In this document: one piece after another, positions 1-7,440 of the stretch | Layout: each line of letters starts with the position of its first letter | Position numbering within the stretch: position 1 is the stretch's first letter | Assembly: GCA_031422295.1 (NCBI GenBank) | Contig: JANOQM010000100.1 | Span: 1-18,753, forward strand | DNA: 18,753 nt | Reading direction: 5' to 3' | Source of the DNA: JANOMH01 sp031422295 | GTDB lineage: Bacteria > Pseudomonadota > Alphaproteobacteria > Rhodobacterales > Rhodobacteraceae | Made by a program: the position numbers and the translations under genes | The notes under the pieces: model-generated | The model's input: only the letters and a program-made list of their open reading frames with translations | Told to the model about the DNA's origin: nothing | Databases searched by the model: none

Positions 1-123
1 CAGGACGTGTTTCACTACATCGAGATGTTCTACAACCCAAAACGCAAGCACACGAACAACGATATGCTGTCGCCCGTTGACTTCGAAACCAGACAGCAGA
101 AACTGAACAAGGCAGGTGTCTAG
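1..123 (+). mobile_element. IS3-family transposase (OrfB), C-terminal fragment
   Basis: Frame 1 is open from the window edge to the TAG at 121-123 and encodes about 40 residues. They include FYNPKRKHT and LSPVDFE, matching the extreme C-terminus of IS3-family OrfB transposases (usual form: YN..R.H..L.Y.SP..FE), which follows the last DDE glutamate. Only the 3' end is visible, so whether the element is intact outside the window is unknown. It lies just left of an IS30 remnant and marks the left mobile-element debris next to the sugar cluster. Confidence 0.8.
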
Positions 124-141
124 GAAACTAGGGGCACCTCA

Positions 142-246
142 AATCGCGATATGAGGGCGATTTGCGACCGCTTGAACGACACGCCCCGAAAATACCTCGG
201 GTGGAGGACCCCGACCGAGGCGTTCAGGGAAGAACTGGTGAAACTG
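142..246 (+). pseudogene. IS30-family transposase, C-terminal remnant
   Basis: The frame starting near 142 encodes RAICDRLNDTPRKYLGW followed by RTPTEAFREEL. This is the characteristic C-terminus of IS30-family transposases (LN.RPRK.L.(Y/W)RTP.E.F). The rest of the transposase, including the catalytic DDE core, is absent, and the preceding bases belong to the end of the adjacent IS3 fragment. The frame stays open to 363, but I recognise nothing beyond about residue 34, so the annotation stops there. It is a dead fragment left by nested insertion or deletion, about 100 bp from the 3' end of the aldose-epimerase gene. Confidence 0.7.
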
Positions 247-352
247 AGACAGTGGAACCTGTCGCAACGACCCTTGAGAATCCACCACCAAAAGTTCTTT
301 GGGGGTGAAGGCGCCCACCATTGGCTGATTGAAGATGGATGGCGACGGTCGC

Positions 353-1285
353 TCAAATTTTAGCCCAGTCACCGCTGACATTGCCATCTTCAGGGACAAC
401 ATCCAGTCGCACCCAACCCACCAAGCTTTGCTCCGGCTGAAGGACAGTCATCGGCTTGGCTACGACGGCGGTCGCATCGGTGTTTGCATAGCCGCTGGTG
501 TGGCTTTGCGGTTCCAACGCGAAAAAGGCATAATCCGGTGGCGCATAGAACATCAGATCCCGCAAGTTTTGGGATGCATCCATCATCACGCGATATCCCA
601 TCGAGGGTTGTATGATCATAGCCCCGCCCGACCAACCGGTGTAGCAATTGGCCCGCCATGTTGCGGGAAGCAGGCGCAGCTTGGAAAAATCAAGCTCGGG
701 TGGCACGCGGATCGGGTCAGTCGGCAAATGCCCCGGACCTTCAAGCCAGAACCAGTCGGCGTGAAACTGCAGCTGGGTCTGCGGGTCGCGCGGAAAATAG
801 GGGTGAAAGCCAAGTCCGGCCGGGATTGGACCGGTTGAGGTGTTGGTCATAGAAAGCCGGATGGTCAGGCTGCTGGCCGACAGTTCGATACGTTGATCCG
901 CCCGGAATTCAAAAGGATACCCGACAGGCGCATGCAGGATCATGTCGCAGTGGTCAGGCCCGCTTCGGTCAACCTTCCACGCGCCATTCCAGCCCGCGCC
1001 GTGCAAAGCCAATGGCTCGTCGGTATTGCGCGGCATCGGGATTGGGGTGCCGTCACAGACGATCACGTTGCCCGGAACCCGGTTTACGTAGGGCAACATC
1101 GCGAAATGGGCCGATTGGCGGGCATCTTCTACCTTGGCAGCACCAGAAACGGCATTTGCCATCGCTGGCGCAAGCAAGACCGGGCACGTTTTCTGATCGG
1201 GCAGGATCAGATCAAGGCTGGCGATGCAGCCACCGATTTCGGGCAGCACGCGGGCGCGCAGATGGTCAGTGTGAAGTTCGATCAT
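353..1285 (-). CDS. aldose 1-epimerase family protein (GalM-like mutarotase)
   Basis: 310 residues, close to the normal GalM-family length. It probably interconverts alpha and beta anomers of an aldose in the cytoplasm, feeding a sugar dehydrogenase. Visible motifs: LALHG with His95, GFHPYF with His161 (the catalytic acid position) and ALEPQSH with Glu258 (the catalytic base position). The segment that normally carries a substrate-binding Asp reads NCYTGW, with Asn213 where Asp is usual, so substrate preference may be altered. The start ATG shares one base with the stop of the upstream dehydratase gene (TAATG at 1283-1287), indicating translational coupling. It is the last gene of the minus-strand unit. 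IS debris begins about 100 bp beyond its stop. The family is clear; the sugar is not. Confidence 0.88.
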   Translation of the reverse strand: MIELHTDHLRARVLPEIGGCIASLDLILPDQKTCPVLLAPAMANAVSGAAKVEDARQSAHFAMLPYVNRVPGNVIVCDGTPIPMPRNTDEPLALHGAGWNGAWKVDRSGPDHCDMILHAPVGYPFEFRADQRIELSASSLTIRLSMTNTSTGPIPAGLGFHPYFPRDPQTQLQFHADWFWLEGPGHLPTDPIRVPPELDFSKLRLLPATWRANCYTGWSGGAMIIQPSMGYRVMMDASQNLRDLMFYAPPDYAFFALEPQSHTSGYANTDATAVVAKPMTVLQPEQSLVGWVRLDVVPEDGNVSGDWAKI

Positions 1286-2457
1286 TACCAGTCCACCACT
1301 GTGCCATCGGGCATGACGGCATTGCGGGTATGCAAAACCTCCTGCTTAAACGGGTGCCGTGCTATCACCGCCTCGTTAACCTCGATTCCTAGGCCCGGTT
1401 TGTCGGGCAGATCCCAGCGACCGGGGCGGCGGGTGATCGGCCATTGCACCACGTCGCCATACCACGGCACCGCGCCGGACATTTCCTCCTGGATCACCAG
1501 ATTGGGAGTCGCGATGCCGAAATGCAATGCGGCCACACCGGCGATTGGTCCCAGCGGATTATGCGGGGCCACGCCCATGCTTGCGGTTTCGGCCATGGCG
1601 GCAATCTTACGCGCCTCCCACAAACCACCGACATGGCAGATATCCGGCTGCGCCAGATGAAAGGCGCGGCGGCTGATGGCATCCGCAAACTCGCGCCGCC
1701 CGATCAGCCGCTCGCCTGCGGCAATTGTCACCGCTTCGGTCCCGGTCAGCGCCACCATCCCGGCCATATCCTCGGGCGGGAGCGGTTCTTCGACAAACAG
1801 TGGCCGCGCCGGGGCAACGGCGCGGATGTAATCGCGGGCCAGTGCCACGGACGCGGGCCGCCCGTGGAAATCGACCATGATGTCCACATCCGGACCCACG
1901 GCCTCACGCAGTCCCTGCATCATATCGGCCACTGCATCAATATCGCGGTTGGACGCGGTATAATGGCTGTACGGAATACACACGACCTTAAGCGCGTCAT
2001 ACCCCGCCGCGACCACCGCCTGCCCCCGGTCCGCCAGCGCCGATTTGCCATGGGTTTCATACACCGATCCCATGTCGCCCATGCCCAGATGGGTATAGGT
2101 GCGCAGATAATCGCGACATTTTCCGCCCAGCAGTCGCCAGACCGGCACGTTCAGGGATTTACCAAGAATGTCCCACAGTGCAATCTCGATCCCGCTGATC
2201 GCCGACATGCCGATCACGCCCATGCGCCAGAAGCTATGCCGGGTCATCACCTGAAACGCCTGTTCGATATCGCGCGGGTCGGAGCCGATCAGCAATGGCG
2301 CAAGATCGTCAATACAGCCGACCACGGCGCGGGTTTTCCATTCCAGCGTCGCCTCGCCCCAGCCATACAGGCCCGGCTGGTCGGTGTCGACGCGCACAAA
2401 CACCCAGTTGCGCATGGCGGCGTTGCAAATATGGGCGGTGATGGCAGTGATTTTCAT
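1285..2457 (-). CDS. enolase-superfamily sugar-acid dehydratase (DgoD/mandelate racemase-like)
   Basis: 390 residues from the ATG at 2457, which begins MKITAITAHI like E. coli galactonate dehydratase DgoD. An upstream in-frame start at 2508 would lie inside the preceding SDR gene. Expected reaction: dehydration of an aldonate such as galactonate to a 2-keto-3-deoxy acid, with Mg2+. Ligands and catalytic residues are visible: VDFHGR (Asp196 metal, His198), FVEEP (Glu223/224), AAGER (Glu249), QPD (Asp272) and APHNPLGP (His299). The VDFHGR and PHxPLGP signatures are those of the DgoD branch. The capping-domain segment MSAISGIEIALWDILGK also resembles DgoD. The loop around residues 125-170 is longer and distinct, so another aldonate (fuconate, arabinonate) is possible. 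The start lies 5 nt after the SDR stop. Confidence 0.88.
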   Translation of the reverse strand: MKITAITAHICNAAMRNWVFVRVDTDQPGLYGWGEATLEWKTRAVVGCIDDLAPLLIGSDPRDIEQAFQVMTRHSFWRMGVIGMSAISGIEIALWDILGKSLNVPVWRLLGGKCRDYLRTYTHLGMGDMGSVYETHGKSALADRGQAVVAAGYDALKVVCIPYSHYTASNRDIDAVADMMQGLREAVGPDVDIMVDFHGRPASVALARDYIRAVAPARPLFVEEPLPPEDMAGMVALTGTEAVTIAAGERLIGRREFADAISRRAFHLAQPDICHVGGLWEARKIAAMAETASMGVAPHNPLGPIAGVAALHFGIATPNLVIQEEMSGAVPWYGDVVQWPITRRPGRWDLPDKPGLGIEVNEAVIARHPFKQEVLHTRNAVMPDGTVVDW

Positions 2458-2462
2458 CGGCT

Positions 2463-3251
2463 TTACTCGTGATACAGAACCGACCGGCCGCCATCGATGA
2501 CGATGCATTCGGCGTTGATGAACGGGGCCTCGTCCGAAGCGAGGAAAAGTGCTGTCATCGCGACCTCGGCAGGCTGGCCGATGCGTTTGGGCGGGTGCAG
2601 ATCATAAGCGCGTTGCCGTTCGGCGGCAGGATCGGGGAATGTGTCCCACCACGCAGCACAGATCGGGGTTTCAATGTAGCCGGGGGCGATGGCGTTGACC
2701 CGCACGCCTTGGGCTGCATATTCGATCCCCAGCGCCCGGGTCAGGCCCAGCAGCGCGTGTTTGGCGACCGGATAGGGAAAGAAATGCGGGATGATCTGAA
2801 ACCCGTGGACCGAGGCGATGTTGACGATGGACCCCGCCCCCTGCGCCAGCATTCCGGGCAACACTGCGCGGCAGCAGTGCCAGACCCCATCGAGATCAAC
2901 CGCAAAACACCGCCGCCAATCTGCATCGGTCAGCTCGAGGGGTTCGCTGGCCACATTGATCCCGGCGTTATTGACAAGGATATCAACCCGGCCAAACGCG
3001 GATACAGCGGCTGCGGCCATGGCCAGAACCGACGCTTTATCGGCGACGTCGGTCTGGATAAAGTGTGCATCGGCCCCTTGGCTGCGGATCCGTGCAGCAA
3101 CGGCTTGGCCCGTCTCGGGGTTCAGTTCGGCCACGATGACACGGGCCCCTTCGCGCGCGAAAGTCGTCGCTATCGCTTCGCCAATCCCCTGCCCCGCCCC
3201 GGTGATGATCGCGGTCTTGCCTTGCAATCTGCCCTGCGCATTCAGTGTCAT
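2463..3251 (-). CDS. SDR-family NAD(P)-dependent oxidoreductase (probable sugar dehydrogenase)
   Basis: 262 residues, a classical short-chain dehydrogenase. TGAGQGIG at residues 17-24 binds the cofactor. Glu42 at the end of the second beta strand (VIVAELNPE) favours NAD+ over NADP+. NNAG is at 94-97, and the catalytic triad is Ser147, Tyr160 and Lys164 (YPVAK) with standard spacing. APGYIET follows, and the C-terminus ends in IDGGRS. I chose the ATG at 3251 because it gives a normal N-terminus and has a GAGG box 6 nt upstream; the longer frame to 3497 would overlap the preceding gene. It starts 7 nt after that gene's stop. Next to a dehydratase and mutarotase, likely roles are aldose 1-dehydrogenase (galactose, fucose or arabinose) or a 2-keto-3-deoxy-aldonate dehydrogenase. 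The sequence alone does not separate these. Confidence 0.88.
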   Translation of the reverse strand: MTLNAQGRLQGKTAIITGAGQGIGEAIATTFAREGARVIVAELNPETGQAVAARIRSQGADAHFIQTDVADKASVLAMAAAAVSAFGRVDILVNNAGINVASEPLELTDADWRRCFAVDLDGVWHCCRAVLPGMLAQGAGSIVNIASVHGFQIIPHFFPYPVAKHALLGLTRALGIEYAAQGVRVNAIAPGYIETPICAAWWDTFPDPAAERQRAYDLHPPKRIGQPAEVAMTALFLASDEAPFINAECIVIDGGRSVLYHE

Positions 3252-3258
3252 GAGACCC

Positions 3259-4416
3259 TCATCGGTTAACCGCCGCAAATAGCGGCTCGATCTGTGCGTA
3301 GGCCTGCGCTGCTGCGGCACCCTGACCCAATCCGTCTGCCACGATCCGCCCGGCTTTGGCCTGAAACGCGATGTAACCAGCATAGCGGGGCCGGGTCCAA
3401 GCGGCGATGATTGACGGGGCGACGGCAGAAAAGAACCCGTTAAAGGTTTCATCCAATGCCGGATCGGCCCAGGCCGCCGCGACCGCCGGCTGGCCATGGT
3501 GCTGCGGGATCAGCATCATTTGTGCGGCATCACTGGCTGCGAACCGCACAAAGGCCAGTGCCTCCTGTGGGTGCGGTGTCTGGCGCGAAATTCCCAGCCC
3601 GGTACCGCCCAGCACCGATCCCGCGTGATAGGGGGTACGCAATCCGGCAAAGGGTCCAAATGACAGCCGCCTGCGCTGATCCACCTCGCCATAGGTTCCA
3701 TAGCCATAGACACAGGGCGCGTAAGCGATGTCATCGCGGGCCACCATCGCCTCGTGCAGGTCAATCGCATTCCAGCCCATAGCTGCGGGTGGACATAACC
3801 GCAGAAGTGCCCTGAGCTGGTCATAAGCCTCGGCAAACCCGGCATGATCGATGTGAAACGGTGCATCCGGTGCCGTCTCCCATGGCAGCCCCAGGTTAAC
3901 CATCAGCGCCGCGATGGTCAGGATCGCATGGGGCGTTTGCACCGCCAGCCCCAGATGGATACCCCGGCGCAACAGATCTTCGCCCAGCCTCAGCGCGTCG
4001 GTCCAGTTGTCCGGCACGTGATAGCCCGCCGTCAGGTCGGCGCGGAAAACCGCATGCTGCGTAGCGGCATCAATTGGCAGACCCCAGACTGTCCCGCCCA
4101 TCCGATAGCTGTGCAGCGATCCGCCCAGATAGCGATCGGCATCTGACAGGTCTACACGTAGCCCCGGTTGGCCCGACAGCGGCAAGAAAGCCGCGGTTTG
4201 CACGATTGATCCGCTGAACGGGTGGTCATAAATAATCAGATCGTATACACTTGCGACATCATGCAGTCCCTGATGTTCGAAATCCGACAGGGGTCGCACG
4301 GTCCAATCCACCATGATATCGGGGTGGAGCTGCATAAAGGCCTGTGACAAAGGCCCCAATGGGCCAGTGGCCCGGCGGTGGCCCCATGACAAACCACGGA
4401 GAGTGATCTTTGCCAT
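3259..4416 (-). CDS. family 1 solute-binding-protein homologue without signal peptide (putative cytoplasmic)
   Basis: 385 residues from the ATG at 4416 (MAKITLRGLSWGHRR). The fold looks like family 1 extracellular solute-binding proteins of CUT1 sugar transporters: an N-terminal TLRG strand, a YDLIIYDHPFSG segment near 60-70, GLPIDAATQ, the hinge-proximal GGTGLGIS, and the EALAFVRFAAS helix typical of SBP_bac_1. There is no hydrophobic signal peptide, Tat motif or lipobox at this start. Extending to the furthest in-frame start at 4479 adds only charged residues. No CUT1 permease lies beside it. It heads the minus-strand catabolic unit, 7 nt before the SDR gene. From memory, not a search, similar leaderless proteins occur near CaiB/BaiF CoA-transferases. 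A cytoplasmic ligand-binding or enzymatic role is inferred; the actual function is unknown. Confidence 0.8.
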   Translation of the reverse strand: MAKITLRGLSWGHRRATGPLGPLSQAFMQLHPDIMVDWTVRPLSDFEHQGLHDVASVYDLIIYDHPFSGSIVQTAAFLPLSGQPGLRVDLSDADRYLGGSLHSYRMGGTVWGLPIDAATQHAVFRADLTAGYHVPDNWTDALRLGEDLLRRGIHLGLAVQTPHAILTIAALMVNLGLPWETAPDAPFHIDHAGFAEAYDQLRALLRLCPPAAMGWNAIDLHEAMVARDDIAYAPCVYGYGTYGEVDQRRRLSFGPFAGLRTPYHAGSVLGGTGLGISRQTPHPQEALAFVRFAASDAAQMMLIPQHHGQPAVAAAWADPALDETFNGFFSAVAPSIIAAWTRPRYAGYIAFQAKAGRIVADGLGQGAAAAQAYAQIEPLFAAVNR

Positions 4417-5174
4417 CAGACGACCCCCTTGGCGCTGGCGACACCCGCACCGGACCCGCCGCTGTGTCTGGCACCGCACCTTTGCGCCGCTCCAATCTGG
4501 TGGCTTTGGCGCATGACGAGATTCATCGCCGGATCATGGTTGGTGAGCTGCGCGAAGGTGTCAAAATCGTGCTGGGTGATTTGGCGCGTGAATTTGGCAC
4601 CTCGATGATCCCGTTGCGCGAGGCATTGGCCCGGCTGAGCGCCGAACGTCTGGTGACCTATGAACCCAACAAGGGCTTTCGTGTGGCCCCTGCCCCGGAC
4701 GCCGCCGAAATCGCGCATCTGTTCGAGGCGCGGCTGGTGATGGAACTGGGTGCGCTTGAATTGGGCCTTGCCCGTGTCACCCAAGCTGTGATCACCGAAC
4801 TGACCGCGATCAATGACCGGATCAGAGCGCAAACTTACGGCGCAAGCTTTAGTGACTTTCAAAGTTTCATCACCGAGAATGCGACGTTTCACGAAATTCT
4901 GATCGGCCTGACCGGCAATCCGTTGGTGCTGGATGCCTATCGGCGTCTTGGCTATCACGAACGCATCCCGCTGACCCTGCATGGCCGGGGGGTGCAGGAT
5001 GTGGCGCGGATCATTACCGAACACGATGCAATCATTGCCGCTTTGGCCGAAGGGTCGCTCGAGGCGGCACGGGCCGCACTCAAGGCGCATATCCTTGACG
5101 CCTATGCGCGACTGGCGTCGTTCCCGGGTAATCAATCTTTTCGACCCTTGAATGCGTCGATGCCAGCGCGTTGA
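4410..5174 (+). CDS. GntR-family transcriptional regulator, FCD (FadR-like) subfamily
   Basis: 254 residues from a TTG at 4410, preceded by GGAGAG with about 6 nt spacing. A GTG at 4464 is a possible shorter start that still keeps the whole HTH. A winged HTH spans about residues 26-96 (VALAHDEIHRRIMVGEL, then EFGTSMIPLREALARL and GFRVAPAP), followed by an all-helical FCD effector domain. The three FCD metal-site histidines are visible: His161 (TFHEIL), His205 (EHDAI) and His227 (AHILDAY). The usual Asp four residues before the first His is Asn157. With the TTG start its first 7 bases overlap the start of the divergent SBP-like gene, and its 3' end overlaps the convergent crotonase by 43 bp. 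It is the only regulator in the window and the likely binder of the GTATAT...ATATAC sites, probably released by a sugar acid or other pathway intermediate. Confidence 0.87.
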   Translation: MPSDDPLGAGDTRTGPAAVSGTAPLRRSNLVALAHDEIHRRIMVGELREGVKIVLGDLAREFGTSMIPLREALARLSAERLVTYEPNKGFRVAPAPDAAEIAHLFEARLVMELGALELGLARVTQAVITELTAINDRIRAQTYGASFSDFQSFITENATFHEILIGLTGNPLVLDAYRRLGYHERIPLTLHGRGVQDVARIITEHDAIIAALAEGSLEAARAALKAHILDAYARLASFPGNQSFRPLNASMPAR

Positions 5175-5887
5175 TTGCCCATCGCAAAGGCCATAATCAT
5201 CAAGTCACTTTCATGCCGCGCGGCAGGTTCCAGCGTTGACGACAATGAGGCGCGGATTCCATCTTTGACGGTGCGGGATGCAATCGCCGAATGGCGGGCA
5301 ATCCGGGTCGCAATCTCGCGCGCGTTGGCCAGTTCCTCGCCCTCGGCCGTCAGCACCTGCACCAAACCGATCCGCGATGCCTCAGTCGCAGAAACCGGAT
5401 CGCCGGTCAGGCAGATCAGACTGGCATAGCCGTAACCCACCAGCCGGGTCAGCATCAGGGTTTGCCCGCCGCCACCCAGCCAGCCATGTTTCACCTCGGG
5501 CGCGCCCAGTTTGCCCGACGGCGCACAAACCCGGATATCGCAATTCGTCGCAATTTCCAGCCCGCCACCCACACACCAGCCCTTGATCGCGGCGACAGTC
5601 GGTTTCTTGATCCGGCGAAATTCAGTGGAATAACAGATGCGGTTGCGCCAGGCCCAGGCATCTTTGTAGGTGTCCAGCACGGTCAGATCAGTGCCCGCAC
5701 AAAACGCCCGCTCGCCCGCGCCATGCACCACAACGCAGCGGATATCGTCATCTTCGTTGATCGCCCGCCGTGCATCGCGGATCGCGGTCATCATGCCGCG
5801 GGTGATCGCGTTCATCTTGTCCGGGCGGTTGAACATGATCTCGGCAATGCCGTCATCGCCTTTGGTAAAGCGCAGATGGTCGGTCAT
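5132..5887 (-). CDS. enoyl-CoA hydratase/isomerase family protein (crotonase)
   Basis: 251 residues, typical crotonase length. The oxyanion-hole elements are AFCAGTDL (61-68) and GGGLE (107-111). Both catalytic glutamates of canonical hydratases are present: Glu111 in GGGLE and Glu131 in GAPEV. Hydration or isomerisation of an enoyl-CoA is therefore plausible. The ATG overlaps the CoA-transferase stop (ATGA, 5884-5887), so the two are translationally coupled and probably act in sequence on one acyl-CoA. The C-terminus continues with a MGNQRAGIDAFKGRKD tail of the kind common in this family. The last 43 bp overlap the convergent GntR gene. The substrate is unknown. A CoA-ester step is unusual beside sugar importers and an aldonate dehydratase. 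Confidence 0.88.
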   Translation of the reverse strand: MTDHLRFTKGDDGIAEIMFNRPDKMNAITRGMMTAIRDARRAINEDDDIRCVVVHGAGERAFCAGTDLTVLDTYKDAWAWRNRICYSTEFRRIKKPTVAAIKGWCVGGGLEIATNCDIRVCAPSGKLGAPEVKHGWLGGGGQTLMLTRLVGYGYASLICLTGDPVSATEASRIGLVQVLTAEGEELANAREIATRIARHSAIASRTVKDGIRASLSSTLEPAARHESDLMIMAFAMGNQRAGIDAFKGRKD

Positions 5888-7119
5888 GCGAGCACTCCTT
5901 CTGCCATCAGGGCGGTGATTTCATTTGCCGGAATTCCAAAGCTGCCCAGCACGGCGGCGGTGTGTTCGCCCAAGGCAGGAGCGCCGGTCAGTACCGGATC
6001 GGGCTGGGTCGAGAACTTGATTGCCGGGGCTAGGGTTTTCAGTAAACCAGCGCGGGGATGGTCGATTTCCGCAAACAGGCCGTTGCTTTGCGGATGGGCG
6101 ATCAGATCGTCATAGTCCATTACAGGGCCACACCAGACCCCCGCCGCATCGAGCAGCGTCACCGTCGCCTCGGTCGGCAATGGCAAAAGGGCCACCTGCA
6201 CAACCGGATGCACGGCATCGCGCCAGTTTTGCATGGCATCGGTATATTCGGGGTCGGGCCGCGCCGCAGCCAGCGCTGCCAATTCAGCCACCCCCAGCAC
6301 GTCGGCAATGACCGCCAGACTGGCTTGCGCCAAGGCAATATGTCCGTCAGCGGTCCGATAAATCCCATATGGCGGCTCCATATAGGTCGACGCATAGGGC
6401 GCGTGTCCGCGCTGCCCGGTTCGCCCAGTCGTCATATGAGTGGTCAGTTCCTGAATCTGAATCTCCAGTACGGCGGCCAGCAATGAGACTTTGGCCTCAA
6501 CAGGGATCCCCTGCCTGTCGCGCTGGATAATTCCAGCAAGCACCGCCTCACAGGCGTTATGGCTGGCGGCAACATCGACAATATAAATCGGCGACGGATG
6601 CGGCAGCCCGTCTACCGTGCCCGCATTCAGGGTTGTGCCCGAAAAACACTGAACCAGCAAATCCTGCCCCGGTCGCGGCAGCATCGGGCCGGTATCGCCA
6701 TAGCCCGAGATCGAGACATAGACGATCTTAGGATTATGCGCCTTGAGGCTGGCAAAACTGATGCCCAGCCGTTCCGCCACACCGGGCCGCATGTTCTGGA
6801 TCACGACATCGACTGACGCCACCATGCGAAAGAACAGCGCCTGTCCTTTGGCGGTTTTCAGATCAATCGCGACGGATTTCTTGTTGCGGTTGATCGACAG
6901 AAAACAAGTGGTTTCGCCACCCAGAAGCACATCCCGCATCTTGGCGGTTCGGGTAAAATCGCCCCGGTTTGGCCCTTCGATCTTGATGATCTCGGCCCCC
7001 ATGTCGCCCAGCCGCTGGGTGCAAAGCGGACCAGCAAGTGCCAAGGTCAGGTCTAGGACTTTGATCCCTGCAAGGGGGCCGGTGAACTGGGGCAGCGTGT
7101 CGTTCATCGCAATGCTCAC
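5884..7119 (-). CDS. CaiB/BaiF (family III) CoA-transferase
   Basis: 411 residues, the family's usual length. The N-terminus has GIKVLDLTLALAGPLC, then GAEIIKIEGPNRGD and FLSINRNKKSVAIDL. SVDVVIQNMRPGVAERLG follows, and GYGDTGP leads into GQDLLVQCFSG, where Asp153 is the expected acyl-enzyme aspartate. The C-terminus has LGEHTAAVL. The enzyme should move CoA between a carboxylate and an acyl-CoA. The first possible start is a GTG at 7119; the ATG at 7107 (MNDTLPQ) is equally plausible and neither has a strong ribosome site. It is the first gene of a two-gene unit with the crotonase. A predicted promoter with an embedded operator lies about 140 nt upstream (7256-7293), leaving a long leader. 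The substrate cannot be inferred; a sugar-derived acid is one possibility given the neighbours. Confidence 0.88.
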   Translation of the reverse strand: MSIAMNDTLPQFTGPLAGIKVLDLTLALAGPLCTQRLGDMGAEIIKIEGPNRGDFTRTAKMRDVLLGGETTCFLSINRNKKSVAIDLKTAKGQALFFRMVASVDVVIQNMRPGVAERLGISFASLKAHNPKIVYVSISGYGDTGPMLPRPGQDLLVQCFSGTTLNAGTVDGLPHPSPIYIVDVAASHNACEAVLAGIIQRDRQGIPVEAKVSLLAAVLEIQIQELTTHMTTGRTGQRGHAPYASTYMEPPYGIYRTADGHIALAQASLAVIADVLGVAELAALAAARPDPEYTDAMQNWRDAVHPVVQVALLPLPTEATVTLLDAAGVWCGPVMDYDDLIAHPQSNGLFAEIDHPRAGLLKTLAPAIKFSTQPDPVLTGAPALGEHTAAVLGSFGIPANEITALMAEGVLA

Positions 7120-7255
7120 GTTTATCAGATTGTTGGTTTCATGGGTTGGGCGGGGGCCGATAAGGGCGGAGTAGATGGCAGTGCGGTCAGTCCGTTGAAG
7201 TTCATGCGGGTCAGCAGGCGGAAAAACGAGGCCGATCCCAGTCGTCTACCGCAAT

Positions 7256-7293
7256 GTATATTTTATATATACTTTATGAACAGGGTCCGTCAA
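7256..7293 (-). promoter_or_regulatory. promoter with embedded operator for the CoA-transferase/crotonase unit
   Basis: On the minus strand TTGACG (plus-strand 7288-7293) is followed after 16 nt by TATATA (7266-7271). The -10 sits inside GTATATTTTATATATAC (7256-7272), an imperfect palindrome with GTATAT/ATATAC arms. The 17-mer matches the one at 17804-17820 at all but the central base. Repression by occlusion of RNA polymerase is the expected mode. Promoter function is predicted only. Confidence 0.65.
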
Positions 7294-7373
7294 GCCCACA
7301 ATCAAGCGGACCAGCAAAGACTTAAACGGCGTGGTCCACTTTCAATCTTGGCATCCGGTCCAGCTTTTCAGCG

Positions 7374-7403
7374 TTGACGGATCAAAAATATATATGATAT
7401 ACA
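7374..7403 (+). promoter_or_regulatory. promoter with degenerate operator for importer 1
   Basis: TTGACG (7374-7379) is followed after 18 nt by TATACA (7398-7403). The AT-rich stretch 7386-7402 has a perfect ATATAC right arm and a poorer left arm of the shared operator. The box sits in CAGCGTTGACGGATCAA, closely resembling CAGCCTTGACGGGTAAA upstream of importer 2. A start of transcription near 7410 would leave a short leader with the GGAGA ribosome site at 7429-7433. Confidence 0.55.
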
Positions 7404-7440
7404 TTATTAGCAGTGGCTTTTGCTGCATGGAGAATATTTC

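Larger units (their letters stand above)
7120..7440. other. divergent intergenic regulatory region
   Basis: This 321-bp gap separates the CoA-transferase unit from importer 1. It holds two predicted promoters facing away from each other, each overlapping an AT-rich operator-like site (7256-7293 and 7374-7403, listed separately). These AT-rich islands stand out from the GC-rich surroundings. The segment 7120-7255 would be the transcribed leader of the CoA-transferase gene. I saw no convincing small gene or riboswitch in it. Confidence 0.6.

Noticed and set aside
893..1660. 255-codon plus-strand frame
   Set aside because: It is antisense to the epimerase and dehydratase genes and crosses their junction; there is no domain and no ribosome site that I can see.
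1444..2472. 342-codon plus-strand frame
   Set aside because: It is the antisense shadow of the enolase-superfamily gene, is rich in His, Arg and Pro, and has no recognisable domain.
4242..4255. GTATAC core inside the SBP-like gene as a possible operator for the regulator
   Set aside because: Only the short core matches; the ATATAC/GTATAT arms and a nearby -35 are missing, so chance is likely.
4416..5135. 239-codon minus-strand frame
   Set aside because: It is antisense to the GntR regulator, whose domain assignment is clear; the frame has no family resemblance.
5291..6115. 274-codon plus-strand frame
   Set aside because: It is antisense to the crotonase and CoA-transferase genes, with the composition of a GC-driven shadow frame.
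7141..7377. 78-codon frame in the divergent intergenic region
   Set aside because: It crosses the predicted operator and promoter, has no good ribosome site and resembles nothing known to me.
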